Assembly: GCA_947629045.1 (NCBI GenBank)
Contig: CANRCF010000014.1
Span: 1-38,186 of the forward strand
DNA from: an uncultured Clostridia bacterium
GTDB lineage: Bacteria; Bacillota; Clostridia; TANB77; CAG-508
Direction of reading: 5' to 3'
Length of the DNA stretch: 38,186 bases
In this document: one piece after another, positions 17,701 through 26,084 of the stretch
Layout of the letters: the number at the start of each line of letters is the position of its first letter
How positions within the stretch are numbered: the first letter of the stretch is position 1
Translations under genes and position numbers: made by a program
The notes under the pieces: generated by a model
Databases searched by the model: none
What the model saw: the letters and a program-made list of their open reading frames with translations, nothing else
Told to the model about the DNA's origin: nothing

Positions 17701-17785
17701 TCATATTTTTTGCTCTTTGTTTCGATATAATAAAAATTAATGTGAACTTAATGTGAATTTTTAAAATAAATTCACATTTTTTTCG
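17701..17785 (+). ncRNA. Candidate small RNA of about 85 nt
   Basis: An extended -10 promoter (TGTTATAAT, 17686-17694) is followed by a strong intrinsic terminator at 17750-17783, with no ORF between. Direct repeats TTAATGTGAA occur at 17737-17746 and 17748-17757, the second forming the left arm of the hairpin. The next gene has its own promoter right after the terminator, so the terminator must end something upstream. The -35 box is weak. Inference only. Confidence 0.4.
17750..17783 (+). terminator. Strong intrinsic terminator ahead of the glucosaminidase gene
   Basis: AATGTGAATTT (17750-17760) pairs perfectly with AAATTCACATT (17768-17778), seven-base loop, then a T run. It separates the glucosaminidase promoter from the upstream region. 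The rest of 17507-17858 is AT-rich and holds only the signals listed here. Confidence 0.8.
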
Positions 17786-17792
17786 ATTTTAA

Positions 17793-17821
17793 TTGACTGA
17801 AAAAAACAAGAATGATATACT
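17793..17821 (+). promoter_or_regulatory. SigA promoter of the glucosaminidase gene
   Basis: TTGACT (17793-17798), 17 bases, TATACT (17816-17821), with TG at 17813-17814 as extended -10. It lies 37 bases before ATG 17859, which rules out an upstream TTG start at 17793. Confidence 0.8.
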
Positions 17822-17858
17822 AAATTTATTGAAATTTGTTACAAACGAGGAGGAAAAA

Positions 17859-20049
17859 ATGTTACTGAAAAACATTTTTAATATAAATAAAATTGTTAGT
17901 TTTTTATCAATTATTTTATTACTATCTAGCATGTTTGTGGTATTTATGCAAAAGGAAGCAAAAGCAAACTATGATAGTAAGTTCAAAGATTATCCGGGAT
18001 ATGAGGAATTAATAAAAAGTCTTCAAGAAGCACATCCAAATTGGGAATTTGAAATTTTAGAAACAGGCTTAAACTGGACTGATGTAATTGCAGCGGAATC
18101 AACAGGAAATCATGGTAGAAATGTTGTACCAGTAGGATGGGAAAGTAAATGGAAATGCTATTGTGGAAAAAAAGTTGATCAAGGAGCTTGGGTATGTGCA
18201 GCATCTACGGCAGTAGCATACTATATGGACCCTAGAAATTCATTAAATGAAGAATATATTTTTCAATTTGAACAATTAACTTATGATCCAGAAATACAAA
18301 CAATTGAGGGCGTTGAACAAATACTTAAAGACTGTAATTATATGCAAGGCAATATAAAATATTATGATAGCAATAAAAAAGAACAAACAATTGATAAAAC
18401 ATATATACAAGTAATTATGGAGGCAGCAAAAGAATATAATATTAGTCCATACCATATAGCTTCTAGAATTCGCCAGGAACAAGGAAGCGGAAATGGAAGC
18501 GTTATGATAGGTGGAAAATATTCAGGATATGAAGGATTATATAATTATTATAATATAGGAGCTTTTGGAGATAACGTAATAGCAAGTGGCTTGAAAACAG
18601 CTAGGGATAGGCGGTTGGACAAATCCAGAAAAGGCTATAAAAGGTGGAGCAGAAGAAATAGCAAAAAATTATATTTCAATAGGGCAAGATACATTATATT
18701 TACAAAAATTTAATGTTGTTTATAAAAAAGATCTTTATGCACATCAATACATGACAAACGTATCAGCAACAATGACAGAAGCAACAAAGGTACGTGAAGC
18801 ATATAGAAAAATAGGAATGCTTAGTGAAACAAATAGAATAAAATTTAAAATACCAGTATATAAAAATATGCCAAGTCAAAAATGCTCTATACCTGGAAGT
18901 GAACAAATAGTTACACAAGATGTTCAAATAAAACAAGATTCAGTTGTAGTTAGAACTGGCAAAGGAAATACTTATTCTGAATTATGCAAATTAAACAAAG
19001 GAAACAAAATTTTAAGAATAGAATTAGATGTTAAAGCAGATTCAGCAGGAAAGTATTGGGATAAAGTAGTTTTAAGTGATGGAAGAAAAGGTTATGTTTC
19101 AAGGGAATATTTAGAAGCGATCAGTCTTCAAAGTAATGCAAATGAAAGTTATATTGTAACAGCAAATACTAATTTTAGAAACGGACCTGGAATAGATGGT
19201 ACTATAATAATAAGAACTATCTCAGTTGATCAATTAGTTACAGTAGTAGAAAAAGGCAAATATAAATCGTTAAATAACGAAGAATGGTACAGAGTAAAAT
19301 TGTCAGATGGAACTTATGGATATGTCGGAACTGGATTTATAGCACCAGTTAATGCAGAAAAAGTAAAAGTAGTATGTAGTGATGGATTAAATATTAGAGA
19401 ACAACCATCTAGTTCATCATCAGTATTAAAAGCAGTAGCTCAAGGTACTATTTTAACAAGAATAGAGAAAAATGTAACGAGCTCAGATACTAAATATATT
19501 TGGGATAAAGTAACTTCATCAAGTGGAATAGTTGGATATGTAGTAAGACAAGACCCATCTACAAAAAAAGCATGGATTGAGCCACTTAACAATACAAATA
19601 CAGGAGAAACTTCTGGTAATTCAAGTGGAAGTGCATCAGGACAAACAAATTCAGAAAAACCATTAGTTAGTGGAGATGGCTATAAATTACTATCATCTAA
19701 TTTAATTTGTAAACCAGAAATGACAGTAGAACAATTAAAACAGGCACTTACAGAAGTTACAATTCAAGACGCAACAAAGGCTAATAAAACAACTGGAAAC
19801 TTGGCAACAGGATGGCTAATTACATATAAAGAAAAAACATATACAGTAGTAGTACTTGGAGATATAAATGGAGATGGAAAGGTAACAACAGTTGATGCTG
19901 CTAGATCATTAAAATGTGCTGCTAATAAATATGAATTAAAAGGTGCATATTTAGATGCATCAGATGTAAATGGAGATGGAAAAGTAACAACAGTTGATGC
20001 TGCTAGAATATTAAAAGTAGCAGCTGGAAAATATAAAATATCAATATAG
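17859..20049 (+). CDS. Secreted glucosaminidase with SH3 repeats and dockerin, read through a +1 frameshift
   Basis: This cell-wall hydrolase probably cleaves N-acetylglucosaminyl bonds in peptidoglycan. From ATG 17859 (GAGGAGG five bases upstream) there is a signal peptide ending near AKAN. A glucosaminidase-like domain follows with IASRIRQEQGSGNG (putative catalytic Glu207) and LYNYYNIGAFG. An in-frame CGG at 18612-18614 then breaks the frame. Skipping C gives GWTNPEKAIKGGAEEIAKNY, which completes the domain. After it come three SH3b domains (about 350-412, 432-500, 505-570), a Ser/Gly linker and a type I dockerin (667-729) with two GDGKVTTVDAAR repeats. Total 729 aa, gene length 3n+1. Without the shift a 284-aa product lacking all binding domains results. 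The next gene encodes a possible cohesin partner. Confidence 0.88.
18612..18614 (+). other. In-frame CGG, +1 frameshift site in the glucosaminidase gene
   Basis: Codon 252 is CGG in the context GAT AGG C GGT TGG ACA. The +1 frame begins at GGT, giving DRGWTNPEKA, the expected family sequence. Confidence 0.85.
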
Positions 20050-20064
20050 AAAGAGAGATATAAA

Positions 20065-21588
20065 ATGAAAAAAACATATAAATTTTTTGTATTAACTACT
20101 TTGATTTTTGCCTTAATTTTTGCATTTAAAATTAATAGGGTTAAAGCAGTATCTACTACTTTAACAGCAAGCAATGCAACAGTAAATTCAGAGGAAAACT
20201 TTTCTGTAAAAATAACATCATCAATTAAATTAAGTGGATGGACAATATCATTAACTAGTGATGGAGGATGTACTTTTGTAAGTGCTTCCGGTGTAGAAGT
20301 AAACGGCAAAAGTGTATATGGAACTAGTAATAATGGAGAAACTAGTTTAGCAACATATACTTTTAAGGCTCCTAAGGTTACAAAAAATACTACATATTCT
20401 ATAACTTTTTCTGGAACAGAAATGTGCGATGCTACTGATAATATAGCAGAAGTTAATAGTACTAGTTGTACAGCAACTATCACAGTAAAAGCAAAAGAAC
20501 AACCAACCCAAGCTCCAACATCAAAGCCAACACAAACACCAACTCCAACTAAAAATACAGTAGAAGAAACACCAGATTTTAAAACTGCAAATAGAAAAGT
20601 ATACACAACAGGTCAAGTAAATTTACGTGATAGTTGGTCTACAACAAGTAAAGCAACACTTGTAAATAAAGGAACAGAATTGACATTAACAGCTACATCT
20701 ACTAAAAAAGTTAATGGATATGTATGGTATAAAGTAACATATAATGGACAAACTAAATACATTGCAAGCACATTAGTTTCTAATACAAAACCAGAAGAAG
20801 ACAATAAATCAGACAATAATAATTTATCAAGCTTAAAAATAGAAGGTGTTGAAATAAATCCTTCATTTAATAAAGATATTACTAATTATACAGCTATGGT
20901 ATCAAGCGAAGTTACTAATTTAGATATAAAGGCAATTACTGAAAGTAATACTGCTGATGTAAAAATAGAAGGAAATAAAGATTTAAAAGATGGAGAAAAT
21001 ACAATTAAAATTACAGTAACAGCAGAAGAAGGAACAAAAAAGGTATATACAATTGTAGTTACAAAAGGTGAAGAAGCTATTACAACAACAGAAAATGAAA
21101 AATTAAAACTTTCAGACCTAAAAATAGTTGGTGTAAATTTTGACCAAGGTTTTGATCCTAATTTATTATCATACGAATTAACATTAAGCATACCAGTGAA
21201 TAACTTAAATATTACAGCAACTGCAAATCAAAAAGATGCTAAAGTTGAAATTATAGGAAATGAACAATTTGTAGCAGGTGAAAATCTTGTAACTATAATG
21301 CTTACCTCCGCTGATGAAACAGAAACCGTCACATATCAAATAAAGGTTACTGTTCCTGAAAAAGCTTCTGAGGCAGCTGTTAATGATTTGTTATTTTACG
21401 GAATTTGTGGCGGTGTAATTATACTTGCAATAGTTATTTCAATAGTAATTGTTGTAATTTCTAGAGCTAAAAGTGGCTCCACAATAAAAGATGATGAGGA
21501 GCAAATAGAACGAAAATTTGAGTCAATTGATTTAGATGAGGATGATGATAAAATATCTAGAGATAAAAGAGGTAGACATTCTAATTGA
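20065..21588 (+). CDS. Membrane-anchored surface protein: cohesin-like, SH3 and cadherin-like domains
   Basis: This 507-aa protein has a signal peptide (1 to about 28). A beta-rich, cohesin-like domain spans about 29-146 (LTASNATVNSEENFSVKI start, TYSITFSGTEM near the end). A Pro/Thr linker follows at about 147-167, an SH3-type domain at about 175-240 and two cadherin-like beta-sandwich repeats (about 250-335 and 345-430, each starting with LSxLKI or LSDLKIVGV). One membrane span (about 445-468) and an acidic, charged tail end it. It starts 16 bases after the dockerin-bearing hydrolase. I infer that it anchors that hydrolase on the cell surface by dockerin-cohesin contact. The cohesin assignment is weaker than the rest. 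Confidence 0.8.
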   Translation: MKKTYKFFVLTTLIFALIFAFKINRVKAVSTTLTASNATVNSEENFSVKITSSIKLSGWTISLTSDGGCTFVSASGVEVNGKSVYGTSNNGETSLATYTFKAPKVTKNTTYSITFSGTEMCDATDNIAEVNSTSCTATITVKAKEQPTQAPTSKPTQTPTPTKNTVEETPDFKTANRKVYTTGQVNLRDSWSTTSKATLVNKGTELTLTATSTKKVNGYVWYKVTYNGQTKYIASTLVSNTKPEEDNKSDNNNLSSLKIEGVEINPSFNKDITNYTAMVSSEVTNLDIKAITESNTADVKIEGNKDLKDGENTIKITVTAEEGTKKVYTIVVTKGEEAITTTENEKLKLSDLKIVGVNFDQGFDPNLLSYELTLSIPVNNLNITATANQKDAKVEIIGNEQFVAGENLVTIMLTSADETETVTYQIKVTVPEKASEAAVNDLLFYGICGGVIILAIVISIVIVVISRAKSGSTIKDDEEQIERKFESIDLDEDDDKISRDKRGRHSN

Positions 21589-21600
21589 TAAAAATAAAAG

Positions 21601-21627
21601 TCCTCGCAAGATTCTTTGCGAGGATTT
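21601..21627 (+). terminator. Intrinsic terminator before tRNA-Thr
   Basis: TCCTCGCAA (21601-21609) pairs with TTGCGAGGA (21616-21624), followed by a short T run. It ends the transcript of the surface-protein gene. Confidence 0.8.
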
Positions 21628-21631
21628 ATAT

Positions 21632-21707
21632 GCTACTGTAGCTCAGTTGGTAGAGCAACAGATTCGTAACCTGTAGGTCGGCAGTTCGATTCTGCCCAGT
21701 AGCTCCA
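21632..21707 (+). tRNA. tRNA-Thr (anticodon CGT)
   Basis: Acceptor arm GCTACTG pairs with CAGTAGC, the discriminator is T and CCA is encoded at 21705-21707. The T arm is GGCAG-TTCGATT-CTGCC. The anticodon loop TTCGTAA holds CGT at 21665-21667, reading ACG. The last anticodon-stem pair is an A/C mismatch. It stands alone with a terminator on each side. Confidence 0.94.
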
Positions 21708-21713
21708 AAAAAA

Positions 21714-21749
21714 TCTTTAAACTAATAAGTCAGTTTAAAGACTTTTTTT
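21714..21749 (+). terminator. Intrinsic terminator after tRNA-Thr
   Basis: TCTTTAAACT (21714-21723) pairs with AGTTTAAAGA (21732-21741) and is followed by seven T. Confidence 0.88.
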
Positions 21750-21828
21750 ATTTTTTATGATATGATATAATAAACTTGCTAAAAAGGAAGTTGCAAAATA
21801 AGTAAATTTAAAGGAGAATACCTTATTT

Positions 21829-23556
21829 ATGGAAAGAATAAAAATTTTTGAAGCCACAGAATTTAATAACATAAAGGAATTAGTTTATCACATTTCAGAA
21901 AAATATAATGAAAAAATAGCTTTTGTTATAAAACACAAAAACGGAAGCGAAGTATCTTATGAAAATATAACATATAAAGGATTACTAGAAGATATTAACA
22001 AACTAGGAACAGCTTTATATAACCTAGGATTAAAAGGAAAAAGAGTTGCTATAATAGGAAAAAATCGTTATGAGTGGGTACTTACACACTTAGCAAATCT
22101 ATTAGGTGGCAGTGTTTCTGTACCACTTGATAAAGACTTACAATATGATGAATTAGAAAATTCTATAATTAGAAGCAAAGCAGATTGCATTGTATTCGAT
22201 GAAAAATTAACAGACCAAATAAATGAAATTAAAGAAAAAGGAAATACAGCAATAAAAGAATATATCTGTATGAGTGAAAACAACTTTGGTTATAAATCAG
22301 TAAAAGAGCTTATGCAAGAAGGAGAAAAATTATTAGAAGAAGGACAAAAAGATTTCTTAAATGCTAAAATAGATGATAATGCAATGAGCATTTTACTATT
22401 TACATCAGGAACAACATCAAAGTCAAAAGCAGTAATGCTATCACAAAAAAATGTGGCATCAAATATCTATGCTATGCAATGTGTAGAAGATATTAGAGAA
22501 ACAGATACAAATATAGCATTTTTGCCATTCCACCATATATTTGGTTCAACTTGTATTGTTATGATGCTTGCAAGTGGCGTAAAAAATGCATTTCCAGATG
22601 GGCTAAGATATATTAAACAAAACTTAAATGAATACAAAGTAAGCTTATTCGTAGGTGTACCTGTTTTAATAGAAGCAATATATAAAACAATAATGAAGGA
22701 AATTGATAAACAAGGTAAAACTAAGCTTATTAAAGTAGCTACAGTAATAAGCAACTTCTTATTAAAATTACATATTGATATAAGAAGAAAAATATTTAAA
22801 CAAGTAATAGATGCATTAGGTGGAGAATTAAGATTTGTTATTTCTGGTGGTGCACCAGCAGATGCAAAAATTGCAAAAGGATTTAATGATTTGGGAATTA
22901 AAACAGTGCAAGGCTATGGATTAAGCGAAACAGCACCAGTTATTGCAGCAGAAAATGATAAAGCAATGGCATCTGGTTCAGTTGGCGTTCCTATGATAAA
23001 TGACACAATTGAAATTGATAATCCAGATGAAAATGGAATTGGAGAAATAAAAGTTAAAGGACCTAATGTAATGCTTGGATATTATGAAATGCCAGAATTA
23101 ACTGCTGAAGTATTAAAAGATGGATGGTTTTACACAGGTGACTTAGGATATTTTGACAAAAAAGGAATTCTACATATCACAGGTAGAAATAAAAACATGA
23201 TAGTTTTAAAAAATGGTAAAAAAGTATTTCCTGAAGAGCTTGAAACTTTAGTAAATAGAATAGAATTAGTAGAAGAATGTATGGTATTTGGTGTTCCAGA
23301 TAAAAGAGATAAATCAGATATTAGAATTGCTGTAAAAATCGTATACAATGTAGAAGAAGCAAAGGAAAAATATCCAGATAGCAGTGAAGATGATTTATAT
23401 AAGATAATTTGGGATAAGATAAAAGAGTTAAATACAACCTTCCCAAAATACAAACATATACAAAAAATGCTTTTAACTTCTGAAGAACTAATAAAAACTA
23501 CTACTAAAAAAGTTAAAAGGCAAGAGGAAATGAAGAGAATATTAGAGACATTATAG
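21829..23556 (+). CDS. AMP-forming acyl-CoA synthetase (long-chain fatty acid CoA ligase type)
   Basis: This 575-aa ANL-superfamily enzyme activates a carboxylic acid as acyl-AMP and then as acyl-CoA. It has the P-loop-like LLFTSGTTSKSKAVMLS (about 187-203), then FLPFHHIFGS and LRFVISGGAPAD. VQGYGLSETAP (about 361-371) and GWFYTGDLGYFDKKGILHI follow, and TTTKKVKR at the C-terminus holds the usual catalytic Lys region. The motif order and length fit long-chain fatty acid CoA ligases, but the true substrate is not determined. An extended -10 (TGATATAAT, 21763-21771) without a clear -35 precedes it. Confidence 0.9.
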   Translation: MERIKIFEATEFNNIKELVYHISEKYNEKIAFVIKHKNGSEVSYENITYKGLLEDINKLGTALYNLGLKGKRVAIIGKNRYEWVLTHLANLLGGSVSVPLDKDLQYDELENSIIRSKADCIVFDEKLTDQINEIKEKGNTAIKEYICMSENNFGYKSVKELMQEGEKLLEEGQKDFLNAKIDDNAMSILLFTSGTTSKSKAVMLSQKNVASNIYAMQCVEDIRETDTNIAFLPFHHIFGSTCIVMMLASGVKNAFPDGLRYIKQNLNEYKVSLFVGVPVLIEAIYKTIMKEIDKQGKTKLIKVATVISNFLLKLHIDIRRKIFKQVIDALGGELRFVISGGAPADAKIAKGFNDLGIKTVQGYGLSETAPVIAAENDKAMASGSVGVPMINDTIEIDNPDENGIGEIKVKGPNVMLGYYEMPELTAEVLKDGWFYTGDLGYFDKKGILHITGRNKNMIVLKNGKKVFPEELETLVNRIELVEECMVFGVPDKRDKSDIRIAVKIVYNVEEAKEKYPDSSEDDLYKIIWDKIKELNTTFPKYKHIQKMLLTSEELIKTTTKKVKRQEEMKRILETL

Positions 23557-23589
23557 TTTTATAAATTTTCTAATATAAAAGAAAGTTTA

Positions 23590-23745
23590 AAATATAAAAT
23601 AAGAATATAAATTTTGTGTAGTTCCGCGTAGCGTCCAAACGTAGCTACTTTAGTAGCGAAGTGCGCTTGGAACAGCCAACGTATAATTTCTTTAAACGGA
23701 TGGCTGCGACAACAAGGAACAAACAAAATATATATTCTTATTTTA
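23590..23745. repeat. Large imperfect inverted-repeat element with two inner hairpins
   Basis: The outer arms are about 23590-23625 and 23716-23745. They share GTTCC/GGAAC (23621-23625 with 23716-23720), TTTTGT/ACAAAA (23612-23617 with 23723-23728) and AAAATAAGAATATA with its complement. Two inner hairpins are TCCAA...TTGGA (23634-23670, containing GCTACT/AGTAGC) and AGCCA...TGGCT (23674-23705). The inner part is richer in G+C than its surroundings. It lies between convergent genes and may be a MITE-like element or a structured RNA with a three-way junction. A short ORF across it looks accidental. Confidence 0.6.
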
Positions 23746-23749
23746 AATA

Positions 23750-24451
23750 TTATTCATTTCTCATTTCTTTTGCCAGTTTATTAATAGCCTTTGTTTCAAT
23801 TCTTGAAACATATGAACGAGAAATTCCCATACTACTTGCAATTTCATTTTGAGTTAAAGGCTTTTTCCCACCAAGCCCAAACCTTAATTCCAAAATAGTT
23901 CTTTCTCTTGTCTTTAAAACTTCCTTCATTTTTTCATAAAGCTGTTTTATTTTTAGTTTTAAATCAACAGCATCATCTATATTTTTTTCATTATTCTCTA
24001 AAACTTCTTGCAAAGTAACGGTATTATCATCCTTATCCTTACCGATAGGGTCCTCCAAATATACTTCGGCACCAAGCTTTTTAGTGCTTCTTAAAAACAT
24101 TAAAATTTCATTATCAATACAACGAGAAATATATGTAGAAAGTCTAACACCTTTTTTATTATCAAAGCTATTTATTCCCTTAATTAAGCCAATTGTTCCA
24201 ATAGAAATAAGGTCATCTTGTTCAACTTTTGTAGTAGAATACTTTTTACAAACATGGGCAACTAACCTTAAATTTCGCTCTATTAAAATATTTCTAGCTT
24301 CTTCATCTCCATTCTTCAAAAGCTCTAAATATTTAGTTTCTTCTTCACTACTTAAAGGTTCAGGAAATAATGAATTATTAGAAATATAACCAACTAAAAA
24401 TACAGCTGAATTTAAAAAGGCTAAAAGGCCGGAGAGAGAAAGTGCAAACAT
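23750..24451 (-). CDS. sigK: RNA polymerase sporulation sigma factor K, with pro-sequence
   Basis: SigK directs late mother-cell transcription during sporulation. The 233-aa protein has the hydrophobic pro-sequence (about 1-20, LSLSGLLAFLNSAVFLVGYI in part), normally removed by SpoIVFB-type cleavage. LFPEPLSSEEETKYLELL follows. Region 2 contains NLRLVAHVCKKY and DLISIGTIGLIKGI. Region 4 contains LTQNEIASSMGISRSYVSRI. The gene is uninterrupted, without the skin element found in B. subtilis and some clostridia. GGAGG lies about eight bases before the ATG. The spoIVA gene in the same window supports a sporulating host. Confidence 0.95.
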   Translation of the reverse strand: MFALSLSGLLAFLNSAVFLVGYISNNSLFPEPLSSEEETKYLELLKNGDEEARNILIERNLRLVAHVCKKYSTTKVEQDDLISIGTIGLIKGINSFDNKKGVRLSTYISRCIDNEILMFLRSTKKLGAEVYLEDPIGKDKDDNTVTLQEVLENNEKNIDDAVDLKLKIKQLYEKMKEVLKTRERTILELRFGLGGKKPLTQNEIASSMGISRSYVSRIETKAINKLAKEMRNE

Positions 24452-24480
24452 ATATATACCTCCAAACTTGATATATAAAA

Positions 24481-24488
24481 ATTATATG
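24481..24488 (-). promoter_or_regulatory. Candidate SigE -10 element of sigK
   Basis: CATATAAT on the minus strand matches the SigE -10 consensus CATACANT at most positions. It lies about 30 bases upstream of the start codon. I see no convincing -35 box at the right distance. Confidence 0.35.
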
Positions 24489-24598
24489 CTAGCTAAAAAA
24501 TAAAGTGCATGACCTTAAAAATAAAGTTTTGATTATGTTTTAAATTAAAATGATAAGATTGGATCTTTTACTTTTGCTATAAAAAATTAAAAAAAAGC

Positions 24599-24627
24599 TT
24601 GTAAATATATCATAATTATGATATTAT
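24599..24627 (+). promoter_or_regulatory. Promoter of the antitoxin-radical SAM operon
   Basis: TTGTAA (24599-24604), 17 bases, TATTAT (24622-24627). It overlaps the palindrome at 24607-24624. Confidence 0.65.
24607..24624 (+). promoter_or_regulatory. Perfect 18-bp palindromic operator
   Basis: ATATCATAATTATGATAT is its own reverse complement. It fills the promoter spacer and enters the -10 box. Phd/YefM antitoxins repress their own operons from such sites, so autoregulation is inferred. Confidence 0.6.
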
Positions 24628-24657
24628 TTGTACATAATAAATAAGGAGGTGCTTAAT

Positions 24658-25002
24658 ATGCCACTAATTAGACCATGTGCTGATTTAAGAAATAATTATA
24701 ATGAAATTTCAAAAATTTGCCACCAAACAAAAGAACCAATGTATATAACTAGAAATGGTGTAAATGATTTAGTTATTTTAAGCGATGAGGTGTATGAAAA
24801 ATTACAAAAGAATTGTAAAGAAACAGAAGAAGAAAGAGTTGATAAACTTGTAGCTAAATATTTTGATAAGCATTATGCTACACTACAGGAATTTCAAAAA
24901 GATTTTTTTAATAAAATTGATGAAGCTATAAAAGAAATCGAAAATGGAAAAGGAATTCCTATGGAAGATATAGTAGCGGAAATAACGAGGAATAAAAAAT
25001 GA
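24658..25002 (+). CDS. Phd/YefM-type antitoxin, without an adjacent toxin
   Basis: This 114-aa protein begins MPLIRPCADLRNNYNEISKI and continues QTKEPMYITRNGVNDLVILS, the fold signature of Phd/YefM antitoxins (about 1-55). The C-terminal half is polar and helical (RVDKLVAKYF onward) and would normally wrap a toxin. No RelE, ParE or Doc gene follows. Instead its stop codon overlaps the ATG of the radical SAM gene by four bases (ATGA). AAGGAGG seven bases before ATG 24658 decides this start over an earlier in-frame ATG at 24628. The palindrome in its promoter suggests autoregulation. Confidence 0.85.
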   Translation: MPLIRPCADLRNNYNEISKICHQTKEPMYITRNGVNDLVILSDEVYEKLQKNCKETEEERVDKLVAKYFDKHYATLQEFQKDFFNKIDEAIKEIENGKGIPMEDIVAEITRNKK

Positions 25003-25884
25003 ATTTAGAAAAATGTAATATATGTCCTAGAAATTGTGGCGTAAATAGAACTTTAGGCGAAAAACGGTTGGTGTAGATGTAATGATAAAATAAAAATAGC
25101 ATTAGCTTCAACCCATTATTATGAAGAACCTTGCATAAGTGGAAAAAATGGCTCAGGTACTATATTTTTTAGTAACTGTAATTTAGGCTGTATATATTGC
25201 CAAAATTATGAAATAAGTCAAGGCGACAAAGGAAAAGAAATAACTGTAGAAGAATTGGCACAAATATTTTTAAATCAGCAAGAAAAGAAGGTTAATAATA
25301 TAAACTTAGTAACACCTACAATGTATGCAAAGCAAATATTAGATGCATTGAAAATAGCCAAAAAGAATGGCCTAAATATTCCAGTCATTTATAACACGAA
25401 TGGATATGAAAGCATACAAACTTTAAAGGAATTAGAAGGATATATTGATATATATTTACCAGATTTAAAATATTATTCAAATGAACTTTCACAAAAATAT
25501 TCTAAGGTAAATAATTATTTTGAAGTAGCAACAAAAGCAATACAAGAAATGATAAGACAAGTAGGAAAACCAGTATTTAATCAAGAAGGCATAATACAAA
25601 ATGGTGTTATAATAAGACATTTAGTTTTGCCAAATCATATTCAAAACAGCAAGCATATTTTAAAATGGATTAAGGAAAATATAGATGAAGAAATATATGT
25701 TAGTATTATGGCACAATATTTTCCTACTAATAAGGCAAAAGAAGATACACTTTTAAATAGAAAATTAAATAAGAAGGAATATAAAGAAATTGAAAACTTT
25801 TTATATACACTAGATCTTAAAAATGGATACATACAAGAATTAGGAGAGCATGAAGAAGAGTATGTCCCAAACTTTGATTGTTAG
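24999..25884 (+). CDS. PflA-type radical SAM protein, read through a +1 frameshift
   Basis: This is a radical SAM protein of the pyruvate formate-lyase-activating-enzyme-related group. The start is ATG 24999, giving MNLEKCNICPRNCGVNRT and LGEK. An in-frame CGG at 25065-25067 then breaks the frame. Zero frame ends at TAG three codons later (25-aa peptide). Skipping C gives GWCRCND, the expected end of the N-terminal Cys-rich region. The radical SAM motif CNLGCIYCQNYEIS follows, then YNTNGYES, DIYLPDLKYY and IRHLVLPNH. Total 294 aa, gene length 3n+1. The substrate is unknown. It is translationally coupled to the Phd-type antitoxin by an ATGA overlap. Confidence 0.88.
25065..25067 (+). other. 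In-frame CGG, +1 frameshift site in the radical SAM gene
   Basis: Codon 23 is CGG in the context GGC GAA AAA C GGT TGG TGT. The +1 frame gives GEK-G-WCRC, in line with the GE-G-C pattern of this family. Confidence 0.85.
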
Positions 25885-25987
25885 ATTTAGATAAAAAATC
25901 AAGTAAATGTTTTATAACTCTAATTCACATAATAAAAGAGTAACTTTTTTTGTTATTATAAATATAAAAATTATAAAGCGAATTTTA

Positions 25988-26016
25988 TTGCATTTTTTGT
26001 CAGCTTTTGATATATT
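25988..26016 (+). promoter_or_regulatory. Promoter of thyA-folA
   Basis: TTGCAT (25988-25993), 17 bases, TATATT (26011-26016), with TG at 26008-26009 as extended -10. The ATG is at 26085. Confidence 0.7.
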
Positions 26017-26084
26017 ATGAAAAGAAAAAAGAGAAGAAAAAAAGAAAAAGTAAAAAGTAAGAAAAGAAGAAAAGGAGAAAATAT

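Noticed and set aside
17793..17858. TTG start of the glucosaminidase at 17793
   Set aside because: The TTG is part of the -35 box TTGACT. ATG 17859 has GAGGAGG and begins the signal peptide.
19764..20606. 280-aa antisense ORF across the dockerin and cohesin-like genes
   Set aside because: It mirrors the ACA/ACT-rich codons of the sense genes, has no RBS and no recognisable domain.
23661..23852. 63-aa ORF starting in the inverted-repeat element
   Set aside because: It runs antisense into sigK and has no RBS.
24628..24657. ATG start of the antitoxin at 24628
   Set aside because: It lies at the end of the -10 box, and AAGGAGG precedes ATG 24658.
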